Assembly: GCA_965613025.1 (NCBI GenBank)
Contig: CBFDUE010000023.1
Span: 1 to 30,334 of the forward strand
Length of the DNA stretch: 30,334 bases
Direction: 5' to 3'
Origin: CAYTXJ01 sp965613025
GTDB lineage: Bacteria; Desulfobacterota; DSM-4660; Desulfatiglandales; JALVMZ01
In this document: in pieces, positions 1 to 8,356 of the stretch
Layout: every line of letters begins with the position of its first letter
Numbering within the stretch: the first letter of the stretch is position 1
Notes under the pieces: generated by a model
Told to the model about the DNA's origin: nothing
Database searches by the model: none
What the model saw: the letters and a program-made list of their open reading frames with translations, nothing else
Position numbers and translations under genes: made by a program

Positions 1-1
1 A

Positions 2-166
2 ATGGGTAATTTATGTTTTAGGGCAGAATCAGAACACATTATGCAAGGAGCCTTTATACAAATGGGTCAAGCTGTGGATCGGAAGATAAACCGAAAAATA
101 AGAACAGGAGGTCTGGCTCTGACACAGAGGGTCATCCGACTTAGTGAGGGTATAACCCCAGCGTAA
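2..166 (+). other. Possible 3' end of a truncated ORF (54 codons), unrecognised
   Basis: A frame is open from the window edge to TAA at 164-166 and could be the tail of a gene cut by the window start. I do not recognise the product. Its last third lies inside the repeat copy at 110-188. In the second copy at the window end, small insertions shift this frame, which argues against conserved coding. No ribosome binding site is visible because the ATG at 2-4 is at the edge. It may be only a chance open frame in repeat DNA. Confidence 0.15.
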
Positions 167-188
167 ATGAAGGGTAGGCAAAGCTCTC
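110..188 (+). repeat. Dispersed structured repeat, copy 1 (inverted relative to copy 2)
   Basis: Read on the plus strand this begins GGTCTGGCTC, contains CAGAGGGTCATCC and ends near GTATAACCCCA followed by a weaker match up to CTCTC. The reverse complement of the last ~90 bases of the window has the same blocks in the same order with small indels. Copy 1 has lost some of the self-complementarity seen in copy 2, so it looks like the more decayed copy. The repeat family is not recognised. The rest of 1-324 holds only a possible ORF fragment and no other feature I can support. Confidence 0.6.
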
Positions 189-324
189 GAGACAATAGGC
201 TCTCTGAGAAATGGCGAGAACACAAGAAAAGTCAAATGATATATTACAGGTGGAGGAACAAATCTTTAGAGGGGGCAAGTAAAATTAGATTGATTTTTAA
301 ATATAAAAATTATATAGATAGTGT

Positions 325-594
325 ATGAATTTTGAATATGATATCAATAAAAGCAGATCAAATAAAACCAAACATGGAATAGATTTTGAAGAGGCAAAGG
401 AACTTTTTAATGACCCATTTATGATTGAAATCCCTGCAAGGACAGTAGGTGAGAAAAGGTATCTTGTTGTGGGGAAGATAGGCACAAAGCATTGGTCAGC
501 AATAATAACTTATAGGGGAGAGAAAATCAGGATAATCTCTGTGAGGAAATCAAGAAAGGAGGAGGTGGCTCTTTATGAAAGCTATAAAGAGTGA
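325..594 (+). CDS. brnT: BrnT-family (DUF497) toxin of a type II toxin-antitoxin system
   Basis: The 89-residue protein has the BrnT/DUF497 signature: an N-terminal FEYDINKS segment, Lys/His/Gly in NKTKHGIDFEEA (about residues 13-24), a central beta region with RYLVVGKIG, and a C-terminal RIISVRKSRKEE. BrnT is a small RelE-fold ribonuclease that arrests translation until bound by BrnA. Length is typical. The gene overlaps the next gene by 20 bases, the usual toxin-first order. There is no clear ribosome binding site before the ATG, but an AT-rich TTGATT...TATAGA promoter-like pair (290-295, 313-318) lies directly upstream, which would make the leader very short. Family assignment is firm; activity is inferred. 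Confidence 0.9.
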   Translation: MNFEYDINKSRSNKTKHGIDFEEAKELFNDPFMIEIPARTVGEKRYLVVGKIGTKHWSAIITYRGEKIRIISVRKSRKEEVALYESYKE

Positions 595-805
595 GGAGTT
601 TGATAAGAGATTTGAAAGGGGAGAGTCTATAATTGATCATCTTGAGCTTAACAAGGCCAGAAGACCCAACCTAAAGACAAAGAGAGTGAATGTGGATTTT
701 CCAATCTGGATTGTCAATGCCCTTGACAGAGAGGCAATGAGGCTTGGTCTTACCCGGCAGGCACTAATTAAGCTATGGATTGCAGAACGCCTTGAAAAAG
801 GTTAA
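575..805 (+). CDS. brnA: BrnA-family antitoxin (ribbon-helix-helix)
   Basis: This 76-residue protein follows brnT with a 20-base overlap and a strong purine-rich ribosome binding site (AAAGGAGGAGGTGG, 556-569) inside the toxin gene. The N-terminal part is charged and probably binds BrnT. The C-terminal part, from KTKRVNVDFPIWIVNAL to GLTRQALIKLWIAERL (about residues 35-74), has the beta strand followed by two helices of a CopG/BrnA-type DNA-binding domain. In known BrnTA systems the antitoxin neutralises the toxin and the complex represses its own promoter, so autoregulation upstream of brnT is likely. Confidence 0.87.
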   Translation: MKAIKSEEFDKRFERGESIIDHLELNKARRPNLKTKRVNVDFPIWIVNALDREAMRLGLTRQALIKLWIAERLEKG

Positions 806-847
806 ATAAGAATATGATTTATAAGATTTCTTCTGGGGTCTTACGGC

Positions 848-1186
848 GGGAGTGTCCACCCCATTGTGTAAAAATTTTAATTATGTAAAGGTTAAGGTTT
901 AATTTTTAACTATATAAAACGGCAGACCATGCTTGATGAGCTGGAGGCTCAGATTGTAGCACTTTATGCAAAAGGTATGAGTACCAGAAACATTCAGGAG
1001 CTTCTTTCTGAGATGTATGGTTTTGAGATAAGTGCATCTTTAATTTCTAAGATTACGGATAGGATCTTACCGAAGCTTTCTGAATAGCAGGAGAGGCCAT
1101 TGAAGGAGAGGTATCTTTTGCTCTGGATTGACTGTATTTTTTATAAGATTAGGGAAGAAGGTCAGGTAAAGAATAAAAAGTTAATA
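848..1186 (+). mobile_element. Remnant of an IS256-family insertion sequence (left end plus 5' part of transposase)
   Basis: The sequence GGGAGTGTCCACCCCATTG starting at 848 resembles the terminal inverted repeat of IS256-family elements. It is followed after about 60 bases by a decayed IS256-type transposase reading frame. Homology fades around 1186, about 22 bases before the 3' end of lipA, and no right terminal repeat is seen. The element is therefore truncated on its right side and cannot move by itself. It accounts for most of the gap between brnA and lipA. Confidence 0.7.
929..1186 (+). pseudogene. IS256-family transposase fragment with in-frame TAG
   Basis: Reading from ATG at 929, the frame gives LYAKGMSTRNIQELL, then GFEISASLISKITDRILPKL, then SE-stop-QERPL, then RYLLLWIDCIFYKIREEGQV. 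These are the successive conserved blocks of the N-terminal half of IS256/Mutator transposases, including the first acidic catalytic residue (Asp in LWIDC). The TAG at 1085-1087 sits where the family usually has Trp (xxWQxRPL), so one G-to-A change explains the stop. The remaining DDE residues are missing. The frame stays open to 1294, but that part is antisense to the end of lipA. Confidence 0.78.
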
Positions 1187-1208
1187 TTGTTTGATCAAGG
1201 CCCAAATG

Positions 1209-2081
1209 CTAACTGGTATGAAGTATTAAGGTTTTTAGAAGCTCCTTTGCATTGTATGAGCTCCGAACAAATGGGCCACTTGAAACACTTATAAAGCCTA
1301 ACTCTAAGGCATATCTTTTCCATTCTTCAAACTCATAAGGCAATATATATCTTTCAACCTTTATATGCATTTTAGTAGGTTGTAGATATTGACCTAAGGT
1401 CAGCGCTTCACAGCCAGCATCTATAAGATCTTCTAAGACCTTCTTTACATCATCCTCTCTTTCCCCAAGTCCGAGCATAAGCCCTGATTTTGTATGAATC
1501 GTAGGGCTAAGAGATCTGATCTGTCTTAAAAGATTAAGCGATCTATTATAATCTGCACCTGGTCTTACCCTTGGATAGAGCCTTGGAACGGTTTCAAGGT
1601 TGTGATTTATAATATCTGGCCCTGCATCCAAAACAGTGGATATAGCCTCAGTTGAACCTCTAAAATCAGGTATCAATACTTCAACAGTGGTATTAGGATT
1701 CATTTCTCTAATCTTACCTATGGTCTTTGCAAAATGGCTGGCTCCACCATCTGGTAGATCATCACGTGTTACAGATGTTATTACCACATGCTCTAAACCC
1801 ATATCTCTTACTGCCTCTGCAACAAGAATGGGTTCCTGAGGGTCTGGTGCTTTTGGTTTTCCATGTCTTACTGCACAGAATCTGCAATTGCGTGTGCAGT
1901 ATCTTCCCAGGATTAAAAAGGTGGCCGTCTTTTTTGAAAAACACTCATATATATTGGGGCAGAGGGCCTCTTCACAAATAGTGTGCAGTCCTTTTCTTTT
2001 AAGCATCTTCTGAATCTCAATATACTTATTATCCAAGATAATTCTTTTATTTAGCCAGGAAGGACGCCTTAAAGTTACCAC
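1209..2081 (-). CDS. lipA: Lipoyl synthase (radical SAM)
   Basis: LipA inserts two sulfurs into octanoyl groups on E2-type lipoyl domains. All family hallmarks are visible in 290 residues. The auxiliary cluster cysteines are C36, C41 and C47 (CEEALCPNIYEC). The radical-SAM triad is C62, C66 and C69 (CTRNCRFC). TSVTRDDLPDGGA follows in the barrel, and the C-terminal RSSY motif (R273-Y276) ligates the auxiliary cluster. The GTG start at 2081 is preceded by GAGAGG and lies 35 bases inside lipB, so the two genes are translationally coupled. The nearby E2 component with a canonical lipoyl domain is an obvious substrate. Confidence 0.97.
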   Translation of the reverse strand: MVTLRRPSWLNKRIILDNKYIEIQKMLKRKGLHTICEEALCPNIYECFSKKTATFLILGRYCTRNCRFCAVRHGKPKAPDPQEPILVAEAVRDMGLEHVVITSVTRDDLPDGGASHFAKTIGKIREMNPNTTVEVLIPDFRGSTEAISTVLDAGPDIINHNLETVPRLYPRVRPGADYNRSLNLLRQIRSLSPTIHTKSGLMLGLGEREDDVKKVLEDLIDAGCEALTLGQYLQPTKMHIKVERYILPYEFEEWKRYALELGFISVSSGPFVRSSYNAKELLKTLILHTS

Positions 2082-2778
2082 TATTTCCTCTCACCTTTCC
2101 TAATCTTTCTTTTAGTCTATCTAAGTGAATCTCTTTTAAAGATATATTAAAAATCTCTTCTAATGCGATCTTTGTAACCTTATAGACCTCGTCCATCTCT
2201 ACTTCTCTGCCCAAGGCCTCTCTAATAGATGTCATTCTTATGCCCTTTAGCCCACATGGATCTATCCAGCTAAATGGCTCAAGGGAATTGTTTACATTAA
2301 GTGCAAATCCATGAAAGCTTATACCGGCCTTAATTGCTATACCAATACTTCCAAGCTTCCTATCACCGAGCCAGATTCCTCTTCCTAAGGGATTTCTATG
2401 GGGATAGATTCCATATGTTGCTGCAACATAAATCATAACCTCTTCAAGAGCATCCACAAATTCTCTCACCCCTAAATGGGCTCTTTTAATATCTATTATG
2501 GGATAACAGATTAGCTGACCAGGGCCGTGATATGTGATATCTCCCCCCCTTTCAATACGGTATATGGGAATATTTTTTGAAGATAAAAAAGTAGAAGATA
2601 CCAAAATATGATTTGAAGAGCCTCTCTTTCCAATGGTAAAGACTGGGTTATGCTCTAAAATGAGAAAGAGATCATTATCTATAATACGGTCTGACTTTGC
2701 CATAACAAGGCTACGCTGAAGTTCCCAAACACTTAGATAATCCCTTAGCCCTAAATTTAGCAAAAGAGCTCTCTTCAT
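2047..2778 (-). CDS. lipB: Octanoyl-[ACP]:protein N-octanoyltransferase
   Basis: LipB transfers octanoate from acyl carrier protein to the lysine of lipoyl domains, upstream of LipA. The 243-residue protein has the BPL/LipB fold signature RGGDITYHGPGQ (77-88), the conserved lysine in DRKLGSIGIA (K141), FHGFALNVN (155-163), and the catalytic cysteine in DPCGLKG (C175), so the Cys/Lys pair is intact. It is the first gene of a lipB-lipA operon running away from the XRE/TRAP operon. The ribosome binding site before the ATG is weak. It probably acts in the cytoplasm on the E2 encoded 6 kb away. Confidence 0.96.
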   Translation of the reverse strand: MKRALLLNLGLRDYLSVWELQRSLVMAKSDRIIDNDLFLILEHNPVFTIGKRGSSNHILVSSTFLSSKNIPIYRIERGGDITYHGPGQLICYPIIDIKRAHLGVREFVDALEEVMIYVAATYGIYPHRNPLGRGIWLGDRKLGSIGIAIKAGISFHGFALNVNNSLEPFSWIDPCGLKGIRMTSIREALGREVEMDEVYKVTKIALEEIFNISLKEIHLDRLKERLGKVRGNSGNFKASFLAK

Positions 2779-2804
2779 TAGACATGCTCTTTTTTAATTT
2801 ATTC

Positions 2805-2833
2805 TTGACATCCTTGATTTTTAATATTAATAA
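2805..2833 (+). promoter_or_regulatory. Predicted sigma70-type promoter of the XRE/TRAP/dehydrogenase operon
   Basis: TTGACA at 2805-2810 is separated by 17 bases from TAATAA at 2828-2833, and the ATG of the XRE gene follows at 2861. A perfect 10-bp palindrome TTAATATTAA (2821-2830) overlaps the -10 region and could be an operator for the XRE regulator. The 82-base divergent region also has to carry the lipB promoter on the other strand, which I cannot define with confidence. The leader before the XRE ATG has no clear Shine-Dalgarno sequence. Confidence 0.5.
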
Positions 2834-2860
2834 ACAAAATTGATAAATATGCAATAAAAA

Positions 2861-3493
2861 ATGGATAAATCCGATTTAGCAAGAAGAATTGGATTAAAGA
2901 TAAGGGAGTTGAGAGAGGGTGCAGGCCTTACCCAGAGGAAGTTGGCTTCAGTAAGTGGTCTTTCCCCTTCCATGTTATCCCGCATAGAGAATGGACTGAC
3001 CATTCCTTCAATTACAACGCTTCAGGTGATTGCAGATACCTTAAAGACAGATATCGGTTACTTCTTTCAGGCAGGAGGAGAAAAGGGATTCCTGATTACT
3101 GTTCCTGGAAATCGGAGAAAAATTATATCTCGTTCAGGTACTAATCAGAATGTGGCATATGAGCTTGAGCTTCTTGCAAGTGGAATGCAAAACCCCTTTA
3201 TGGAACCTGCTATTGTTACCTATGTTGGAAGAGATGAGGAGGTGGAGTTCAGAGTGCATGATGGTCAGGAGTTTATGTATGTGCTTGAAGGCACTGTAAA
3301 GCTAACGCTGGGATCTCAGGAATTTATACTAAAGCCAGGATGTGCCGCATACTGGAATGGAAATGTTCCACATAAGGGAGTGTCTGTGGGGAATAGGCCT
3401 GCAAGGGCATTGCATGTCCACCTGATTCCAGGTAGGTGGACAGGCACATTTCAATATGAAGATATAACTTGGAGAAAGGAGGAAAAGAGATGA
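2861..3493 (+). CDS. XRE-family transcriptional regulator with C-terminal cupin domain
   Basis: The 210-residue protein has an N-terminal helix-turn-helix of the Cro/CI type (about 11-66, with LTQRKLASVSGLSPSMLSRIENG) and a C-terminal small-molecule-binding cupin (about 115-205, including EFMYVLEGTVKLTLG and the NVPHKG/HVH histidine segments). Such fusions commonly sense a metabolite of the operon they head. Its stop codon overlaps the start of the TRAP binding-protein gene (ATGA), so it is the first gene of that operon and probably controls it. The ligand could be the transported carboxylate or an acyl-CoA; the sequence does not say which. Confidence 0.9.
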   Translation: MDKSDLARRIGLKIRELREGAGLTQRKLASVSGLSPSMLSRIENGLTIPSITTLQVIADTLKTDIGYFFQAGGEKGFLITVPGNRRKIISRSGTNQNVAYELELLASGMQNPFMEPAIVTYVGRDEEVEFRVHDGQEFMYVLEGTVKLTLGSQEFILKPGCAAYWNGNVPHKGVSVGNRPARALHVHLIPGRWTGTFQYEDITWRKEEKR

Positions 3494-4560
3494 AAGGAAA
3501 GGTTCAGACATTTTTGGTTGGTATCTTGTGTATCTCTATAATCCTTTTAGGAGTTACACCTTTATGGGCAGCCAAGTTCAAAAAGGAATATAAGATGACC
3601 GTGAACGTTACTTCTGCCTTTTACTGGGGACAGGGGGCAATCAAGTTCTGTGAGCTTGTAAAGGAAAAGACAAAAGGTCAGATAAACATAAAGCCATATT
3701 GGAGAAGCTCTCTGCTTAAAGGTGCCCAGTTAAAGTCAGCACAGATGGTAGCAAATGGGGTGATTGACTGTGCGATGGAATCCACAATTAATTTTTCACC
3801 AGTGGTCACTGAGGCCAATCTGTTTTCATTACCATTTTTTATTAATACATTTGAAAACTTGGATAAGATTGAATATGGAAGCGCAGGAGATGCTATATTT
3901 AAGGCAATGGAAAGGAAAGGAATAGTGGGCCTGGCATGGGCTGAAAACGGATTTAGACAGGTCACCAATAGCAAGAGACCTATCCGAAGGCCAGAAGATC
4001 TCAGAGGCCTTAAGATCAGGGTTGTGGGAAGTCCAATATTTATTGATATCTTTAGAAAGCTGGGATCTGATCCAGTTAATATGAACTGGGCAGATGCAGT
4101 AACCGCTTTTCAGCAGGGTGTGGTGGATGGTCAGGAAAATCCTGTGGGTGTCTTGGTGCCTGTAAAGATCTGGCAGTATCATAAATATGTAACATTCTGG
4201 AACTACTTGGTGGATCCTGTGGTCTTTTATTGGGGTAAGAGGCAGTGGAAGGCATTTCCAGATAATATAAAGAAGGCCATAAAGGAGGCGGCAGTTGAAG
4301 CGGCCCGTTTTGAAAAGGCACTCTGTAGAGCAGGACTTGATGGTGATAAGTCCATAAATATCCTTAAAAATGAATTTAACTATACCATGAAGATCTCTAA
4401 GCCCATTGAGTATATGAAAAGCAAAGGGATGACGGTGACATTTCTAACTGATGAGCAGAGAAAGGCATTTATAGATGCGACCAGATCATTGTATGAGAAA
4501 TGGGTGCCAAAGATAGGAAAAGACTTGGTAGAAAAGGCAAGAGCCGATATGAAAAGATAA
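3490..4560 (+). CDS. dctP: TRAP transporter substrate-binding protein (DctP family)
   Basis: This is the periplasmic binding protein of a TRAP carboxylate transporter, 356 residues from the chosen start. That ATG follows AAAGGAGG and overlaps the regulator's stop codon; an upstream in-frame ATG at 3469 lies inside the regulator gene. A signal peptide is clear: MKGKVQ, a hydrophobic stretch to about residue 26, and cleavage near LWA-A. The DctP core is present: a substrate-binding arginine region (LRGLKIRV), then a GSPIFIDIFRKLG segment and AVTAFQQGVVDGQENP. The substrate is probably an organic acid, as in the family; the adjoining dehydrogenase genes suggest a 2-oxoacid or related compound, but that is inference. 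Confidence 0.94.
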   Translation: MKGKVQTFLVGILCISIILLGVTPLWAAKFKKEYKMTVNVTSAFYWGQGAIKFCELVKEKTKGQINIKPYWRSSLLKGAQLKSAQMVANGVIDCAMESTINFSPVVTEANLFSLPFFINTFENLDKIEYGSAGDAIFKAMERKGIVGLAWAENGFRQVTNSKRPIRRPEDLRGLKIRVVGSPIFIDIFRKLGSDPVNMNWADAVTAFQQGVVDGQENPVGVLVPVKIWQYHKYVTFWNYLVDPVVFYWGKRQWKAFPDNIKKAIKEAAVEAARFEKALCRAGLDGDKSINILKNEFNYTMKISKPIEYMKSKGMTVTFLTDEQRKAFIDATRSLYEKWVPKIGKDLVEKARADMKR

Positions 4561-4579
4561 TATTTTCTTAAAAAGAGAT

Positions 4580-5077
4580 ATGCCTATGGAAAGGGAAAAG
4601 GAACGAATCAGGTCTGATTACTGGATTGCAGCAATACTTCTCTTTACCATGGCATCTATTGCATTTATAAATGTGCTCAGCAGATATATCTTCCATTTTT
4701 CATTTGCAGCCACTGAAGAGATCACCATAAATCTCTTTGTATGGCTTACAGTGGTCGGATCTGGAATTGCATTTGAAAGAGGAAGCCAGCTTGGTATGGT
4801 AACCATGTTCAATATCTTTCCAAAGAAGATGAAAAAGGCCGTGATCGTATTCAGTTCGATGCTAAGCGCATTGCTATTTATTTTTGTAGATATATATATG
4901 ATAAAGTCCATATACAATGAGATAACACTTTTTAAGGCGACTTCAGCTGCTCTTGGAATCCCTGTATGGATCTATTATGCAGGTGTTCCTGTGTTTTCCG
5001 TCTATGTATTCTTAGGTATATACAGGAACGTATCTACAAGGCTTTCAGAGCTTGAAAAAGAGAAGGGGAAATCTTAA
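4580..5077 (+). CDS. dctQ: TRAP transporter small permease (DctQ family)
   Basis: The 165-residue integral membrane protein has four hydrophobic segments: about residues 12-32, 46-66, 87-108 and 129-150. The family-typical WLTVVGSGIAFERGSQLGM lies between helices 2 and 3. DctQ supports the large DctM permease in the inner membrane. The gene sits 19 bases after the binding-protein gene and ends in TAATG, overlapping the DctM start by one base. A second ATG two codons downstream has comparable spacing to the weak AAGAG ribosome site, so the exact start is uncertain by two residues. Confidence 0.9.
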   Translation: MPMEREKERIRSDYWIAAILLFTMASIAFINVLSRYIFHFSFAATEEITINLFVWLTVVGSGIAFERGSQLGMVTMFNIFPKKMKKAVIVFSSMLSALLFIFVDIYMIKSIYNEITLFKATSAALGIPVWIYYAGVPVFSVYVFLGIYRNVSTRLSELEKEKGKS

Positions 5078-6366
5078 TGGATGTGCTCCTTATAACTCTG
5101 CTCTTCTTTCTTTTAATGGCATTGGGAGTGCCTATAGGGACTTCGCTTGGGATATCAGCAGTTGCCACAATCATCCAGTTTGATCTTGGAATAGGTATGC
5201 TGGGGGTTAATTTTTCAACCGGAATTGCAAAATTTCCCCTTCTTGCCATCCCTTTCTTTGTGCTTGCAGGGGTGATACTGGATAAGGCAGGGCTTGCTGC
5301 TACCATTGCGCATTTCTTTGAGCTTTTGGTGGGGCAGATGGTTGGTGGACTTGCTATTGTGGCAGTTCTGACCTGCATGTTTTGGGGAGCCCTTTCAGGT
5401 TCAGGGCCTGCAACCACTGCTGCAGTGGGTCTAATACTCCTTACTCCTATGATTAAGCAGGGATATGATAAGTATTTTGCAGGTGCAACCATAGCAAACT
5501 CATCTGATCTTTCAATAGTAATTCCCCCGAGCATCGCTTTTATCATATATGGAGATATAACCAGTGTATCCATCAGTGCGCTATTTGTAGCAGGAATAAT
5601 CCCTGGGCTTCTTACCGGTGCAGGAACTGTGCTTGTGGCCTATCTTATATCAAAGAAAAGAGGATACAGGGGACTTGAAAGAAAAGGATCTTTAAAGGAG
5701 ATCCTTATATCTTTAAAGGAGTCCATATGGGCGATTCTTGCACCTGTAATAATTCTTGGTGGAATATATGCAGGGATATTTACTCCCACAGAAGCGGCAG
5801 TGGTTGCGGTATTTTATAGCTTGTTTGTAGCAATCTTTGTCTATCATTCCATCACATGGAGGGATCTGGTCTTTATATTGGTGGATGCCACAGTAACTAC
5901 ATCAGTGATAATGTTTATTGTGGTATTTGCAGGAATATTTACATGGGCAGCATCAGTTATTGGAATTGTGGATATGGCTGCAAACTTTGTAATCAGGATC
6001 TCTCCCAATGCAGTTGTTATGATTGTGCTTGTAAATCTCCTGCTTCTGGCCTTGGGCATGATAATTGATGCCATCTCCATCTCATATATAGTTATGCCCA
6101 TACTTATCCCTGTGCTTGCCTCTTTTAATATAGATCCCCTCTGGTATGGGGTGATCTTTGTATCTGCACTTGCAATTGGTCAGGCAACTCCACCTGTGGG
6201 TGTGAATCTCTTTACAGCCGCAAATCTGATACAGGGTGAGCTGGATTCACTTGCAAAACAGGCCATCCCTTTTGTTATTATGGATGTGATTGTGCTTATC
6301 ATAATCTCTCTGTTTCCTTCTTTATCCACTTACCTGCCCATAAGGGCAGGGCTTTACAGTCCATGA
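5077..6366 (+). CDS. dctM: TRAP transporter large permease (DctM family)
   Basis: The 429-residue, very hydrophobic protein has about twelve membrane segments and typical DctM motifs: LLFFLLMALGVPIGTSLG at the N-terminus, WGALSGSGPATTAAVG in the first half, IPPSIAFIIYG near residue 150, GIFTPTEAAVVA, and the C-terminal QATPPVGVNLF. It is the sodium-driven transmembrane channel of the TRAP system. Start is set by AAGGGG eight bases upstream and the one-base overlap with dctQ. Family length and motif order are complete, so the transporter should be functional. Only 24 bases separate it from the E1-alpha gene. Confidence 0.95.
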   Translation: MDVLLITLLFFLLMALGVPIGTSLGISAVATIIQFDLGIGMLGVNFSTGIAKFPLLAIPFFVLAGVILDKAGLAATIAHFFELLVGQMVGGLAIVAVLTCMFWGALSGSGPATTAAVGLILLTPMIKQGYDKYFAGATIANSSDLSIVIPPSIAFIIYGDITSVSISALFVAGIIPGLLTGAGTVLVAYLISKKRGYRGLERKGSLKEILISLKESIWAILAPVIILGGIYAGIFTPTEAAVVAVFYSLFVAIFVYHSITWRDLVFILVDATVTTSVIMFIVVFAGIFTWAASVIGIVDMAANFVIRISPNAVVMIVLVNLLLLALGMIIDAISISYIVMPILIPVLASFNIDPLWYGVIFVSALAIGQATPPVGVNLFTAANLIQGELDSLAKQAIPFVIMDVIVLIIISLFPSLSTYLPIRAGLYSP

Positions 6367-6390
6367 AAATTTTGAAAGGGGTTTGAAACA

Positions 6391-7371
6391 GTGAAGATCA
6401 GTAAAAAGGAAAAAATGAAACTCTACAGAAAGATGCTTCTTATAAGGGCATTTGAAGAGAAGGCAGGTCTTCTTTTCAAAGAGGGACATGTCCCTGGCTT
6501 CATCCATCTTTCAATAGGAGAGGAGGCATCGGCTGTAGGGACCTGTTCTGTGCTAAGGGAAGATGATTATATTGCAAGCACCCATAGAGGACATGGCCAT
6601 CTCATAGCAAAGGGGGCTGATCCCAAGTTCATGTTTGCTGAACTTCTTGGAAAGGCAACAGGTTATTGCAAAGGAAAGGGTGGGTCCATGCATATTGCAG
6701 ATTTCTCCCTTGGAATTCTGGGTGCAAATGGTGTTGTTGGAGGAGGCTTTCCCATAATTATTGGGGCAGGTCTCTCTATAAAGCTTAGAAAGACAAAACA
6801 GGTGGCTGTGGTATTTTTTGGTGATGGTGCGGCAAATCGTGGGACCTTTCATGAGGCCTGTAATATGGCATCCATATGGAAGCTGCCAGTGGTATTTGTT
6901 TGTGAGAACAACCTCTATGCCTCTACAACCCCTGCCAAATATGCCCTTGCAGGCGGATCTGTGGCCAAAAGGGCATCTGCATATGCAATACCTGGCTATG
7001 AAGTGGATGGAAACGATGTTCTTTCAGTAAGAGAGACAGTTGGAAGAGCAGTAAAGAGGGCAAGGGAGGGCAAAGGGCCATCAATTGTGGAAAACAGGAC
7101 ATATAGATTCAGAGGACACTTTGAGGGAGATCCTCAGAGATACAGGACAGAAGAGGAAATTCAGCAATATCTTAAAAATGATCCCATTGAGAGATTTAAA
7201 AAGATCCTTTTACGTGATGGGATACTTTCTGAATCAGAAGACAACAGGATGCGAAGGGAGGTTCAAGACGAGATTGAAGATGCAGTAAGATATGCCATGG
7301 AATCACCATTTCCTAAACCTCAAGATGCCTTAAGCGATCTTTATACAAATTGGAGGATCGATAATGGGTAA
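6391..7371 (+). CDS. Thiamine-PP-dependent 2-oxoacid/acetoin dehydrogenase E1, alpha subunit
   Basis: E1-alpha (326 residues) binds thiamine diphosphate and, with E1-beta, decarboxylates a 2-oxoacid or cleaves acetoin. The TPP signature starts at GDGAANRG (144-151) and ends at CENN (171-174), the expected spacing. Substrate-channel residues STHRGHGH (63-70) and GKGGSMHIAD (95-104) are present. The GTG start has AAAGGGG upstream. Pyruvate, branched-chain and acetoin versions look alike at this level; the short alpha/beta form next to a separate E2 is common in acetoin and PDH-like complexes. The TRAP transporter just upstream suggests an imported acid as substrate. Confidence 0.93.
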   Translation: MKISKKEKMKLYRKMLLIRAFEEKAGLLFKEGHVPGFIHLSIGEEASAVGTCSVLREDDYIASTHRGHGHLIAKGADPKFMFAELLGKATGYCKGKGGSMHIADFSLGILGANGVVGGGFPIIIGAGLSIKLRKTKQVAVVFFGDGAANRGTFHEACNMASIWKLPVVFVCENNLYASTTPAKYALAGGSVAKRASAYAIPGYEVDGNDVLSVRETVGRAVKRAREGKGPSIVENRTYRFRGHFEGDPQRYRTEEEIQQYLKNDPIERFKKILLRDGILSESEDNRMRREVQDEIEDAVRYAMESPFPKPQDALSDLYTNWRIDNG

Positions 7372-8344
7372 AAGGATATTGTCATGCGCAGAGGCCCTCT
7401 CAGAGGCACTCCATGAGGAGATGGAAAGGGATGATAGCATCTTTATCATTGGTGAGGATATAACTGCTCATGATGGCATATTTGGACAATTTAAAGGACT
7501 TTATAAGAGATTTCCTGACAGAGTCATTGATACTCCCATATCAGAGACATGTATAATTGGAGCTGGGCTTGGGGCAGCACTTACCGGTATGAGACCCCTT
7601 GTGGATATGCACTTTGCAGATTTTGTGACCACTGCCATGGATGAGATAGCAAATCAGACGGCAAAGATAAGATACATGTCAGGGGGACAGGTAAGCATTC
7701 CCATGGTGATATGGGCACCTGATGGAGGAGGGCTGAGGGCAGCGGCACATCACTCCCAGTGCCTTGAGTCATGGTTTGTGCATCTCCCTGGAATAAAGGT
7801 TGTGATCCCTTCCGAGCCTGCTGATGTAAAAGGACTTATAAAGAGCGCACTTCGGGATGATGATCCTGTTATATTCTTTCAGCACAAAAGGCTCTTTTCT
7901 GAGAAAGGGCCTGTTCCTGAGGGAGAATACCTTATTCCTTTGGGAAAGGCAGATATAAAGAGGAAAGGAAGTGACATCACTATTATAACCTATTCCAGGA
8001 TGACATATCTTTGTCTTGAGGCAGCGAAGGCCTTGAAAGATGAGGGAATTGATGTAGAGATTATTGATCTTAGAACCCTTAAGCCCCTTGATTTTGAGCT
8101 CATATCTGAATCCATCTCTCATACCTATCATGCACTCATCGTGCATGAGGCATGTCTTACAGGTGGCTTTGGGGCAGAGATTGCCGCTCTAATTGGAGAA
8201 AAGCTCTTTGATTATCTGGATGCACCTGTCAGAAGGCTTGCCTCTAAGGATGTTCCCATACCCTTTAGCCCTGTTATGGAAGACTATGTAATTCCACAGG
8301 TAAAGGATATTATAGATGCAGTTAAAGAGACACTTAGAGGATAG
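7364..8344 (+). CDS. 2-oxoacid/acetoin dehydrogenase E1, beta subunit
   Basis: The 326-residue protein carries the E1-beta pattern: GEDITAHDG (30-38), the TPP-contacting DTPISET, GMRPLVDMHFADF, the HHSQCLESWF loop carrying an active-site His, and the C-terminal transketolase domain with DLRTLKPLD and DVPIPFS. It overlaps the alpha-subunit gene by 8 bases, with GGAGG eight bases before its ATG, so the two subunits are translationally coupled. The E1 heterotetramer passes the acyl group to the lipoyl arm of the E2 encoded 12 bases downstream. Confidence 0.94.
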   Translation: MGKRILSCAEALSEALHEEMERDDSIFIIGEDITAHDGIFGQFKGLYKRFPDRVIDTPISETCIIGAGLGAALTGMRPLVDMHFADFVTTAMDEIANQTAKIRYMSGGQVSIPMVIWAPDGGGLRAAAHHSQCLESWFVHLPGIKVVIPSEPADVKGLIKSALRDDDPVIFFQHKRLFSEKGPVPEGEYLIPLGKADIKRKGSDITIITYSRMTYLCLEAAKALKDEGIDVEIIDLRTLKPLDFELISESISHTYHALIVHEACLTGGFGAEIAALIGEKLFDYLDAPVRRLASKDVPIPFSPVMEDYVIPQVKDIIDAVKETLRG

Positions 8345-8356
8345 GGAGTAATTGGT

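Noticed and set aside
1100..1294. 64-codon ORF starting with TTG
   Set aside because: It is the continuation of the broken transposase frame after the TAG; its 3' part is antisense to lipA and has no support of its own.
5034..5573. 179-codon ORF opposite dctM
   Set aside because: It is a shadow of the hydrophobic DctM frame, and dctM motifs are complete on the other strand.
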